A DNA stretch of 5,513 nt, taken from positions 1 to 5,513 of the forward strand of contig JAFNRY010000006.1 of assembly GCA_017385345.1 (NCBI GenBank), given 5' to 3'. Below, one piece after another: positions 1 to 5,403 of the stretch (its first letter is position 1; every line of letters starts with the position of its first letter). The stretch comes from Kiritimatiellia bacterium. GTDB taxonomy: Bacteria; Verrucomicrobiota; Kiritimatiellia; RFP12; UBA1067. The notes beneath the pieces were generated by a model. That model worked only from the letters and a program-made list of their open reading frames with translations, had not been told where the DNA came from and did no database searches. A program made the position numbers and the translations under genes.

Positions 1-4
1 GACC

Positions 5-409
5 GTGGCCGAGCACCTGCTGCCAGCCGACTACGCCATGGGGGCGTTCGCCGCGATCCTCGCGATCCTCGGACTCTTCCGCGGCTTCTCCGGCGCCTTC
101 GCGCTGCTCGTCGCCTCGTGCGCGGCTTCGGCGCTCGCCGCATGGCTCTGGCCGCGCAGCGCCGCATGGATCGCGAACCCGTATTCGCGCGCCATCGCAA
201 CGGCCGCGGCCACGCTTGTCGCTTTCGGCCTGGTGCGGATTATAGTGAAAAAGGCGGTGAACGGACTTCTCGACCAACCGCTCGACGCCATCGCCGGATG
301 CATTGCGGGTCTGGCGCTCGCCGCCCTGGCGATACTCGCCGTGTCGGCCGTGCCTGAATCGAGGCAGTTCTCTTTCGTGGCCAGGGCGCTCGGCTACTAC
401 GTCTGGTAG
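5..409 (+). CDS. CvpA-like inner-membrane protein, possibly 5'-incomplete
   Basis: A 134-residue, very hydrophobic protein with about four membrane-spanning stretches (roughly residues 11-27, 30-49, 63-80 and 93-115). The first helix ends in a G-L-F-R-G-F motif, which is the typical N-terminal signature of the CvpA family, named after the E. coli protein needed for colicin V production. Family members are small inner-membrane proteins of about 130-170 residues whose biochemical role is poorly defined. The start used is GTG at 5. Only four bases precede it and the frame is open to the window edge, so the true start and any ribosome site may lie outside. ATG at 38 is an alternative but would cut into the first helix. 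The 3' end overlaps the convergent rsmI by 13 bases, with no terminator visible between them. Assignment to CvpA rests on topology and the one motif, so it is moderate; a generic four-helix membrane protein is the alternative. Confidence 0.6.
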   Translation: MAEHLLPADYAMGAFAAILAILGLFRGFSGAFALLVASCAASALAAWLWPRSAAWIANPYSRAIATAAATLVAFGLVRIIVKKAVNGLLDQPLDAIAGCIAGLALAALAILAVSAVPESRQFSFVARALGYYVW

Positions 410-1107
410 CCGGCCCCGCCAGCGTCCCGCGCGAACTTGGCGTTGGATCCCGCGATGACTATCGCAACCTCCCCCTTGACCGGCCCGCGCCCGAACTCCG
501 CCGCGAGATCGGAAAGCCACCCTCGCGCCACCCGCTCGTGCACCTTGGTGAGTTCGATGCACACGGCCGCCTCGCGGTCGCCGAGCGCTTCGTACGCGGC
601 GCGCAGCGTGGCGCCGACGCGATACGGCGACTCGTAGAGAATCATGGTGTGGGGGCTGGCGGCGTCCTGCGCGAACCAGTTGCGCAAAGCGCCGGGTCCG
701 CGCGGCGGGAATCCTCTGAACGTGTAGGAACTCGTCGGCAGCGCGCTCATGAGAAGCGCCGTCTCGACCGCGCAGGCGCCCGGCACGACTTCGTACGCCA
801 CGCCGCTCTTCGCGCACTCGCGCAGCAGCCTGTAGCCGGGATCGGAAATCGCCGGATAGCCGCCGTCCGAACAGAGGACGGCCTCCCGCCCCGCGGCGAC
901 GGCCTCCATTACGCGCCGTCCCGCGCGCTCTTCGTTTCCCTGCCGGTAGGATACCATTTCGGGCCGCGGTATTCCTGCGTGCGAAAGCAGCTGCCATGTG
1001 CGCCGCGTATCCTCGCACGCTATGATAGACGCGTTCCGGAAAGCCTCCTCCGCCCTCGGGGAGAGGTCCGCGAGATTGCCGATAGGCGTGGCCACGACGT
1101 GAAGCAT
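397..1107 (-). CDS. rsmI: 16S rRNA (cytidine1402-2'-O)-methyltransferase RsmI, short form
   Basis: RsmI uses S-adenosylmethionine to 2'-O-methylate C1402 of 16S rRNA in the decoding centre; RsmH adds the N4 methyl to the same base. The 236-residue product has the family landmarks in order: T-P-I-G-N-L at 7-12, E-D-T-R at 32-35, the SAM-binding loop C-S-D-G-G-Y-P-A-I-S-D-P-G at 79-91, V-P-G at 108-110, E-S-P-Y-R at 159-163, E-L-T-K-V-H-E at 185-191 and K-G-E at 211-213. The loop is usually S-D-A-G-T-P, so the G-Y-P version is unusual. E. coli RsmI is about 286 residues; this one ends right after the catalytic domain and lacks the C-terminal helical (RsmI_HTH) extension. The frame stays open upstream, but ATG 1107 is chosen because the protein begins there in the family and GGAGG sits seven bases ahead. 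It lies 14 bases downstream of the Nudix gene and is probably co-translated with it. Confidence 0.93.
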   Translation of the reverse strand: MLHVVATPIGNLADLSPRAEEAFRNASIIACEDTRRTWQLLSHAGIPRPEMVSYRQGNEERAGRRVMEAVAAGREAVLCSDGGYPAISDPGYRLLRECAKSGVAYEVVPGACAVETALLMSALPTSSYTFRGFPPRGPGALRNWFAQDAASPHTMILYESPYRVGATLRAAYEALGDREAAVCIELTKVHERVARGWLSDLAAEFGRGPVKGEVAIVIAGSNAKFARDAGGAGYQT

Positions 1108-1114
1108 CGTCCGT

Positions 1115-1119
1115 CCTCC
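1115..1119 (-). promoter_or_regulatory. Shine-Dalgarno site of rsmI
   Basis: GGAGG on the minus strand, seven bases before the rsmI ATG at 1107. It lies in the 14-base gap after the Nudix stop codon. It decides the start against the much longer open frame that runs back through the Nudix gene. Confidence 0.85.
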
Positions 1120-1121
1120 GC

Positions 1122-1544
1122 CTACGGTTCGAAAGTCGCGCCGGGATCGCGCGAAAGCCGCCTGAACGTTTCCGGAAGGAGTTTTGCCTCGTCGAGCCGG
1201 CCGAGCGCGACCCAGTCGAACTCGATCCAGTCTTCGCGCGCGCGAACCTCCGCGCCGTCCGGCAGTTCCATCCTGTAAACGAGGTTGATTTCGGCGTGCG
1301 GCTTTCCGTTCTGCACGAACTTGCTTTCGACGGCTCCGGCGAACGCGCCCGGCGCCGCCGCCAGCCCCGTCTCCTCCGCCATCTCGCGCACCAGCGCCTC
1401 GCGCCCCGTCTCGCCGAACTCGATGTGCCCGCCGGGAAGATAGCACGTATCGCCGCCTTTAGACCTGCATACGAGCAGCTTCCCTTCCCGCACGCATATT
1501 CCGCGCGCTATGGTCTCGATCCCCGCCAATTCGTATTCCGCCAT
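1122..1544 (-). CDS. Nudix family hydrolase
   Basis: A single-domain Nudix hydrolase of 140 residues, the usual size for a stand-alone member. These enzymes are cytoplasmic and split a nucleoside diphosphate linked to another group, using Mg2+ or Mn2+. The Nudix box GX5EX7REUXEEXGU is complete: G39, E45, R53-E54, E57-E58 and G60-L61, so all metal-binding glutamates are present. It is preceded by the common L-P-G-G (36-39). The N-terminal half forms the expected first strands (I-A-R-G-I-C-V, then K-L-L-V-C-R). Substrate cannot be read from the sequence: ADP-ribose, oxidised dNTPs or other nucleotides are all possible, and nothing marks it as MutT or an ADP-ribose pyrophosphatase. ATG 1544 is supported by GGGAGG five bases upstream. 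The gene is 37 bases after the beta-helix gene and 14 bases before rsmI on the same strand, which suggests a transcriptional unit with rsmI. Confidence 0.93.
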   Translation of the reverse strand: MAEYELAGIETIARGICVREGKLLVCRSKGGDTCYLPGGHIEFGETGREALVREMAEETGLAAAPGAFAGAVESKFVQNGKPHAEINLVYRMELPDGAEVRAREDWIEFDWVALGRLDEAKLLPETFRRLSRDPGATFEP

Positions 1545-1549
1545 TCTCG

Positions 1550-1565
1550 CCTCCCTTGCCTCCTT
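1550..1565 (-). promoter_or_regulatory. Tandem Shine-Dalgarno sequences ahead of the Nudix gene
   Basis: On the minus strand the leader of the Nudix gene contains two consecutive purine-rich anti-16S matches, AAGGAGG (1559-1565) followed by AAGGGAGG (1550-1557), arising from a repeated GGCAAGG unit. Only the copy nearer the ATG (spacing five bases) is well placed for initiation; the outer one is about 14 bases away and may act as a standby site or be a chance duplication. Confidence 0.6.
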
Positions 1566-1581
1566 GCCGTTTCCCGCGCCG

Positions 1582-3249
1582 TCATTCGCGCGGCTTCTGG
1601 AACGCCGGCTCGGGATACGCCTGGCCGACGAACACCGTCCCGCCGAGCCGCGCGGAATCCACCGGCTTGAAGTCCGGCTTCGCCGCGCAGTCCGTCGTGT
1701 CGATAATGCAAGCGCCCGTAGCCTCGTCCACTTTCCAGCGTTCAGCCGGGATCGTCCAGTTGTCTTCGTAGCGGCTCTGGTGCGCCTCTTTGGCGAAGAC
1801 CGGATCGCGGGCGAGAATGTTGTTCACGAACACGTGGGCGCCGTTTCCGCACGGCGTCTCGGCGAGCGAGCGCAGCTCGACGGAATGCGGCTCGAACAGC
1901 GGCGTCTTCCGGCTGTCGTTGCTGTAGCGGAAGCTGCCGCGAATGCGGTTTCCGGTGAAGGCAACGTTCTGCGAGCACGCCATGTACGCCTCGTCCGAGA
2001 GAAAGTCGTTGCCGTCGATCAGCACCGGCCCGTGATCGACCTCCATGAAAACGTCGCGCGCGTTCGCCCATAGCGTGTTGCCGGTGATGCGCGCGCCCTG
2101 CGCCATCCAGTCGAGCCATATGCCGGCCAGCGTTCCGCAATGGTGGATTTTGTTTCCGGAAATGGTGAAATCGACCGCCCCGTGTATCTTTATGCCGGCC
2201 ATCTCCGCGCCGCCGTACGGCTTCTTCCAGTGGCAGCGGCTTATCTCGCAGTTCTCGACCGTCGAAAACACGGCACCCAGGGAGCCGCATATTCCTGCTT
2301 GGCCGCAATCGAAGATCCTGCACCGTCTGACGGTATGGCGCCCGACGCGCTCCAGCCCGTTCGAAACGGCGCGGGTGATCGTGTTGTGGTAGTTCCGCGC
2401 CGTCGCGCCGATGTTGTCGTATTCGTCGCCGTACTTCCCGAGCGTTATGCCGGTGCATTCCGTGCCCGAGACTTCGCAATCTTCGACGACCCATCCCCTG
2501 CTCCAGTTGGTGCCGACTATGCCGGTCTGCTCGCTCGTCGGCGGCGCCCAGTCCGGCCCCGCGTTGACGAACGAAATCCCGCGCAGGACGATCCAGTCGC
2601 GATGCTCCGCCGTCGGGTAGAAGCAGGCCGGCCGCACGACAAGCTCCGGCACCGCCTCGCGCAGATCGCGCTCGAACGCCGCCACGATCGTTCCGTACAC
2701 GATGCCGGGAACCAGAACCGCGTTTCCCGGAGCGACGGCGGCTCCGGAGAAAATCGCGTCGCGGCCGTGCAGTTCGAGCGGCTTCCCGTTCTGCAGAAGC
2801 CTGGCGCGGAAACGCTTGCGGCCGCCGTCCGAAAACCAGTCTCCCCCGATGAAATCCTTGAACGGATTCATTCCGCCGAACGAATCGTAGCAGACCCTCG
2901 CCGTCCATGTTCCGTCCGGCCTCTTCGTCCATCCGCGCACTTCGTCCGCCCCGCTGACGACGACCTTCGCGCCGGGCGCGGCCCGGAAGACTATCGGCGC
3001 GTCCTCTCTGCCGGAGTGGCGCGGCTTCACCCATTCGCGATAGACGCCCTCCCCGATGGTGACGATGTCGCCGGCGCGCGCTTCGTCCGCGGCGCGCTGG
3101 ATCGTGCGCCACGGCCGCGCCGAGGCGCCGTCCGCCGAGTCGTCGCCGCCGGACGCGACAAAATACTCCGCCGACCGGGCGACGCCCGCCGCCGCCAGCA
3201 CCGCCGCGACCGCCGCGGCCCTCCATGCCGTGCCAATGCTGCTTTCCAT
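1582..3249 (-). CDS. Secreted right-handed parallel beta-helix protein, GH120 (beta-xylosidase)-like
   Basis: A 555-residue exported protein. Residues 1-27 form a signal peptide: short polar start with R10, an alanine/valine core, and V-A-R-S-A as the likely cleavage site before E28. Residues 28-100 are the N-terminal cap typical of these proteins (Y-F-V-A-S-G-G-D-D, P-W-R-T-I-Q-R-A-A, G-D-I-V-T-I-G-E-G-V-Y-R-E-W-V-K-P). Parallel beta-helix coils occupy about 215-445. The spacing and wording of the helix match glycoside hydrolase family 120 as I remember it from Thermoanaerobacterium saccharolyticum XylC: W-A-P-P-T (234-238), N-W-S-R-G-W (248-253), E-M-A-G-I-K-I-H (349-356), W-L-D-W-M-A-Q-G (378-385) and D-V-F-M-E-V-D-H-G-P (399-408). 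D380 and E403 line up with the nucleophile and acid/base of XylC (Asp382, Glu405) with identical 23-residue spacing. XylC is longer (about 640), so the region corresponding to its inserted beta-sandwich (here about 150-210) looks reduced. Substrate is unproven; xylo-oligosaccharides or another plant or host glycan would fit. ATG 3249 is chosen over the in-frame TTG at 3324 because the signal peptide starts there. Confidence 0.82.
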   Translation of the reverse strand: MESSIGTAWRAAAVAAVLAAAGVARSAEYFVASGGDDSADGASARPWRTIQRAADEARAGDIVTIGEGVYREWVKPRHSGREDAPIVFRAAPGAKVVVSGADEVRGWTKRPDGTWTARVCYDSFGGMNPFKDFIGGDWFSDGGRKRFRARLLQNGKPLELHGRDAIFSGAAVAPGNAVLVPGIVYGTIVAAFERDLREAVPELVVRPACFYPTAEHRDWIVLRGISFVNAGPDWAPPTSEQTGIVGTNWSRGWVVEDCEVSGTECTGITLGKYGDEYDNIGATARNYHNTITRAVSNGLERVGRHTVRRCRIFDCGQAGICGSLGAVFSTVENCEISRCHWKKPYGGAEMAGIKIHGAVDFTISGNKIHHCGTLAGIWLDWMAQGARITGNTLWANARDVFMEVDHGPVLIDGNDFLSDEAYMACSQNVAFTGNRIRGSFRYSNDSRKTPLFEPHSVELRSLAETPCGNGAHVFVNNILARDPVFAKEAHQSRYEDNWTIPAERWKVDEATGACIIDTTDCAAKPDFKPVDSARLGGTVFVGQAYPEPAFQKPRE

Positions 3250-3256
3250 GACGGCT

Positions 3257-3262
3257 ATTCTA
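3257..3262 (-). promoter_or_regulatory. Possible -10 element giving a leaderless mRNA for the beta-helix gene
   Basis: TAGAAT on the minus strand, followed by exactly seven bases and then the ATG at 3249. A transcript begun at the normal distance from this box would start at or next to the ATG. No Shine-Dalgarno site lies at a useful distance. No convincing -35 hexamer is seen in the GC-rich sequence upstream, so this is a modest prediction. Confidence 0.4.
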
Positions 3263-3277
3263 CCAAACCTCGCCGGC

Positions 3278-3301
3278 GCCGCGCCGCACGCCGCGCCGCA
3301 C
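3278..3301. repeat. Tandem 12-bp direct repeat, two perfect copies
   Basis: GCCGCGCCGCAC occurs twice back to back (3278-3289 and 3290-3301) in the 71-base gap between the GT-D-like and beta-helix genes. It is very GC-rich and could be polymerase slippage rather than a binding site. No dyad or T-tract marks it as a terminator. Confidence 0.7.
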
Positions 3302-3322
3302 GGCGAATCGAACCGGCGAATC
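3301..3322. repeat. 9-bp direct repeat at the 3' end of the GT-D-like gene
   Basis: CGGCGAATC occurs at 3301-3309 and again at 3314-3322, a 13-base period. The second copy runs into the stop codon of the GT-D-like gene. The copies are in the same orientation, so they cannot form a hairpin. Role unknown, possibly none. Confidence 0.6.
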
Positions 3323-4343
3323 AAAGAAACGTGCCGCCCTCGATCAAGGACATGTTGGCCGGCACGTCCTCCGGCAGCGGACGGATCCAGTGTTCATTGT
3401 AGATTCCGGCCGGATCCCACCGCCTCCCTTTTATGCCAAACATGATCTGCGTCGCGCCGCCGGTATAGACGGCCTGCCTCCCGCCGCGTTTTATGTGCGC
3501 CGACAGCGGAACGCCGTACACGCCACAGCCGAGCAGCGCGACGTCGAAGTCGATCTTGTCGATGTCCGCAATCATGCTGTCGAGCGCGTCCTTCCATTTG
3601 GCGAAACCGTCGCACTTGCCGCCGATGGAGTTGACCGGGCGGTACTGCACCATGTCGAAGCGCGGCAGCGCCCCCTGTCCCGCGTGGAACTCGACGTTCT
3701 TTTCGTACTGCATCCTGATGGAAGCGACGTACGGATGCACCACGAGCACCCGGCGCCCCTCCAGCGCGCCGTACCACGTTCTCGGATGCGCGAACGGCAC
3801 CAGTGCGTCGTGGCGGATGATTTTCGCTCCGGGGCAAAGCCGCCTATAGATGCGCTCGTCGCCGAGCCCGTAGCTCGGCACGGCGTCGAACGCGTCGCAG
3901 AATCCCTCGAACACGGAGCAGAACTCCTCTATGCTTTCGTCGGAAATCGGGAACACCCCCGCGCACACACCGATGCCGGTTCTTATCCAGTTGTCGTACC
4001 AGAACGGCGCCGTCTTTCCGGCGGCCAGGCGCACCCATTTGCGCAGGAGCGAACCATCGGCGCGGATCGCCTCGCGGCGCATGAGCGTCTCGAGATCTCC
4101 GGAGCCGATCTTGCCCGCCATGAACGGCCGCCCCGAGCGCAGGCCCCTCTCGATGAAGTCTATCGATCCGTCCATGTCGAACTGCGCCGGCGTCTGGCTC
4201 CATACGTTCCCGCTCCGTCCGCCGTACGCCTTTTTGCAGGCGATGATCAGCAGCCTCGTAAAAAGCGACTGCCAGTCCATCGGAAACTCTTCGTTGCAGT
4301 GTCCGGTGGATGCGAAACGTCCGACTATTCTGTTCAGATTCAC
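3321..4343 (-). CDS. Conserved GT-D-like putative glycosyltransferase of polysaccharide loci
   Basis: A 340-residue protein, probably cytoplasmic, with no signal peptide. I recognise the pattern of a conserved family, usually annotated as hypothetical or GT-D-fold glycosyltransferase, that sits in capsule and LPS gene clusters. Landmarks: R-P-F-M-A-G-K-I-G-S-G-D-L-E (72-85), resembling the sugar-nucleotide-binding R-x-G-x-x-E loop; F-P-I-S-D-E-S-I-E (131-139); V-L-V-V-H-P-Y (199-205); and the C-terminal core from A269 to D310, with L-L-G-C-G-V-Y-G-V-P-L, Y-T-G-G-A-T-Q and F-G-I-K-G-R-R-W-D. The end (Y-N-E-H-W-I-R-P, 315-322) is also family-typical. The reaction has not been established as far as I know, so donor and acceptor are open. 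GTG 4343 is used, with CGGAG six bases ahead (4350-4354) and a 22-base gap to hrpA; ATG 4280 (residue 22) is a real alternative with a weaker ribosome site. It precedes the beta-helix gene by 71 bases. Confidence 0.75.
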   Translation of the reverse strand: MNLNRIVGRFASTGHCNEEFPMDWQSLFTRLLIIACKKAYGGRSGNVWSQTPAQFDMDGSIDFIERGLRSGRPFMAGKIGSGDLETLMRREAIRADGSLLRKWVRLAAGKTAPFWYDNWIRTGIGVCAGVFPISDESIEEFCSVFEGFCDAFDAVPSYGLGDERIYRRLCPGAKIIRHDALVPFAHPRTWYGALEGRRVLVVHPYVASIRMQYEKNVEFHAGQGALPRFDMVQYRPVNSIGGKCDGFAKWKDALDSMIADIDKIDFDVALLGCGVYGVPLSAHIKRGGRQAVYTGGATQIMFGIKGRRWDPAGIYNEHWIRPLPEDVPANMSLIEGGTFL

Positions 4344-4359
4344 TTCCGGCTCCGTTCCG

Positions 4360-4368
4360 ATTGTATCA
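4360..4368 (-). promoter_or_regulatory. Possible extended -10 promoter ahead of the GT-D-like gene
   Basis: TGATACAAT on the minus strand, a good match to an extended -10 (TGnTATAAT). Its TGA is the hrpA stop codon. Transcription would start near 4353, leaving about ten bases before GTG 4343 or about 73 before ATG 4280. No -35 match is seen. Confidence 0.4.
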
Positions 4369-5400
4369 AATCCCGGCCGCCACCTTCGTCTCGAACAGAA
4401 GGGCGAGGCGTTCCGGACTTGTCTTGTAGAGCGTTTTCGTCCCTGGCGCGAAGAGGGCGATTCTGTATTCCTCGAGGGCGTTTCTGTATTCCGCGAGCGC
4501 CGCCCTGTCGCGCACCCGCGAGCCCTTTCCCGTCGCGGCCGCGACGTACTGCTCCCAGTACGGGGCGAACCTCGCCGACTTCGTCCTGTCGCCCGCGTGG
4601 TTGAAGGAAGCCCGCGCTATGCGGTCGGCCTGTGCCTTCATCCACCGCGGATAAAGGCGTACCGTCCCCGGCGGCGTGTTCTTCAGGCAGCGCGGGAAGA
4701 ACATCCACGCCGTCTGCACCGCGATGCTTTCCGCGATGTCGCCGGGGAGTTTCGCGGCGGCGCGCTCGTTCGCCGCTGCGAGGCGGAGGGCCTCGGCGAA
4801 AGCGGCCATGGTCTCGTCGAGCCTCGCCTCCCGGGCCGCGGCCGGAAGGAGCGCTTCGAAGTCGCGCTTCGACTCCGGCGGCGCGTGCGGATCCGCCGCC
4901 TCCCGCAGCGTCGCGAACGCGACGTCCCGCGCCGCCTGCTCCGCCGTGCAGCCGGAAGACTTGAAGAAGAAGGCCGTTCCTGGGTCGAGCGCGCGCAATG
5001 CGGCGGCCGCCCGTCTGGCGAGCTTCTCCCCGGCGGCGATGTACAGCAGCCTCGCCACGCCGTCGCGATGGGCGGCCGCCGCGCTCTTCGCGTCGCGGAA
5101 CATCCTGACGGATACGCCGCTCCCCTCGTCATGGAGAGCCGCGTGACCGACGCCGGCGGTGGCGCGGCCGGAAAGCGCCGCGTCCCCGAAATCCCACGAT
5201 GTGAAAATCCGTCCGTCGAGCGTCGCGCTTGACGCCGACGGCGCCACGCCCGCGGCCGACAGCGCCTCGGCGAGATCGCGCGTGTCGAACACCACCCTGC
5301 CGCCGGCCCGCGGATCGACGCACTTGTACCTGACGCGCAGATGAGGGGGCAGCCTCGCGTTTTCGAGCGCCCCCGCGGGAATGCGTATTCCGAAGCGCGC
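4366..5400 (-). CDS. hrpA: HrpA-type ATP-dependent RNA helicase, C-terminal fragment (DUF3418 region), 5' part missing
   Basis: The frame encodes 344 residues matching only the C-terminal DUF3418 region of HrpA, a DEAH-box RNA helicase of about 1,250-1,300 residues. HrpA has been linked to mRNA processing and rescue of collided ribosomes. Evidence in order: R-F-G-I-R-I-P (2-8), L-P-P-H-L-R-V-R-Y (17-25) with V-D after it, the H-D-E-G block near 90, G-V-A-R-L-L (114-119), the strong block I-A-V-Q-T-A-W with F-F-P-R (226-237), Y-P-R-W (250-253), R-F-A-P-Y-W (277-282) and A-L-A-E-Y-R with L-F-A-P near the end. The helicase motor, with its Walker and DEAH motifs, is absent. A GTG at 5295 could be called as a start, but homology continues upstream to 5400, so it is not the real start. 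At 5401-5403 the frame meets a stop codon that belongs to the unrelated sequence to the right. The fragment is therefore cut by a breakpoint or a misassembly, not by normal gene structure. The stop at 4366 is 22 bases before the GT-D-like gene. Confidence 0.88.
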   Translation of the reverse strand, partial: ARFGIRIPAGALENARLPPHLRVRYKCVDPRAGGRVVFDTRDLAEALSAAGVAPSASSATLDGRIFTSWDFGDAALSGRATAGVGHAALHDEGSGVSVRMFRDAKSAAAAHRDGVARLLYIAAGEKLARRAAAALRALDPGTAFFFKSSGCTAEQAARDVAFATLREAADPHAPPESKRDFEALLPAAAREARLDETMAAFAEALRLAAANERAAAKLPGDIAESIAVQTAWMFFPRCLKNTPPGTVRLYPRWMKAQADRIARASFNHAGDRTKSARFAPYWEQYVAAATGKGSRVRDRAALAEYRNALEEYRIALFAPGTKTLYKTSPERLALLFETKVAAGI

Positions 5401-5403
5401 TCA
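5393..5403. other. Abrupt junction between two truncated genes (breakpoint or assembly chimera)
   Basis: Left of this point the minus strand is HrpA; right of it the plus strand is D-lactate dehydrogenase. Family similarity stops within a few codons on both sides, at the alanine of A-R-F-G-I (minus) and the alanine of A-L-I-D-S-K (plus). No target-site duplication, insertion-sequence end or long shared sequence is visible here. Confidence 0.8.

Noticed and set aside
1108..1446. Upstream extension of the rsmI frame to a 349-residue protein
   Set aside because: The added residues are arginine/glycine-rich shadow of the Nudix gene, and a proper ATG with GGAGG exists at 1107.
1742..3226. A 494-residue minus-strand frame inside the beta-helix gene
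   Set aside because: It is an arginine/glycine-rich out-of-frame shadow with no domain; the other frame has a signal peptide and catalytic motifs.
3250..3320. Rho-independent terminator between the GT-D-like and beta-helix genes
   Set aside because: The GC-rich sequence has direct repeats and tiny palindromes but no stable stem followed by a T-tract.
3250..3324. In-frame TTG start at 3324 for the beta-helix protein, overlapping the stop of the preceding gene by TTGA
   Set aside because: It would put 25 non-conserved residues before a clear signal peptide, which needs to be N-terminal.
4450..4495. Near-perfect 21-base tandem repeat
   Set aside because: It encodes A-E-Y-R-N-A-L followed by E-E-Y-R-I-A-L, which matches the conserved HrpA end, so it reflects the protein motif and not an inserted repeat.
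2140..4604. Long plus-strand open frames (2140-3402 and 3390-4604)
   Set aside because: They are antisense to well-supported genes, rich in R, A and P, lack recognisable motifs, and are expected in high-GC DNA.
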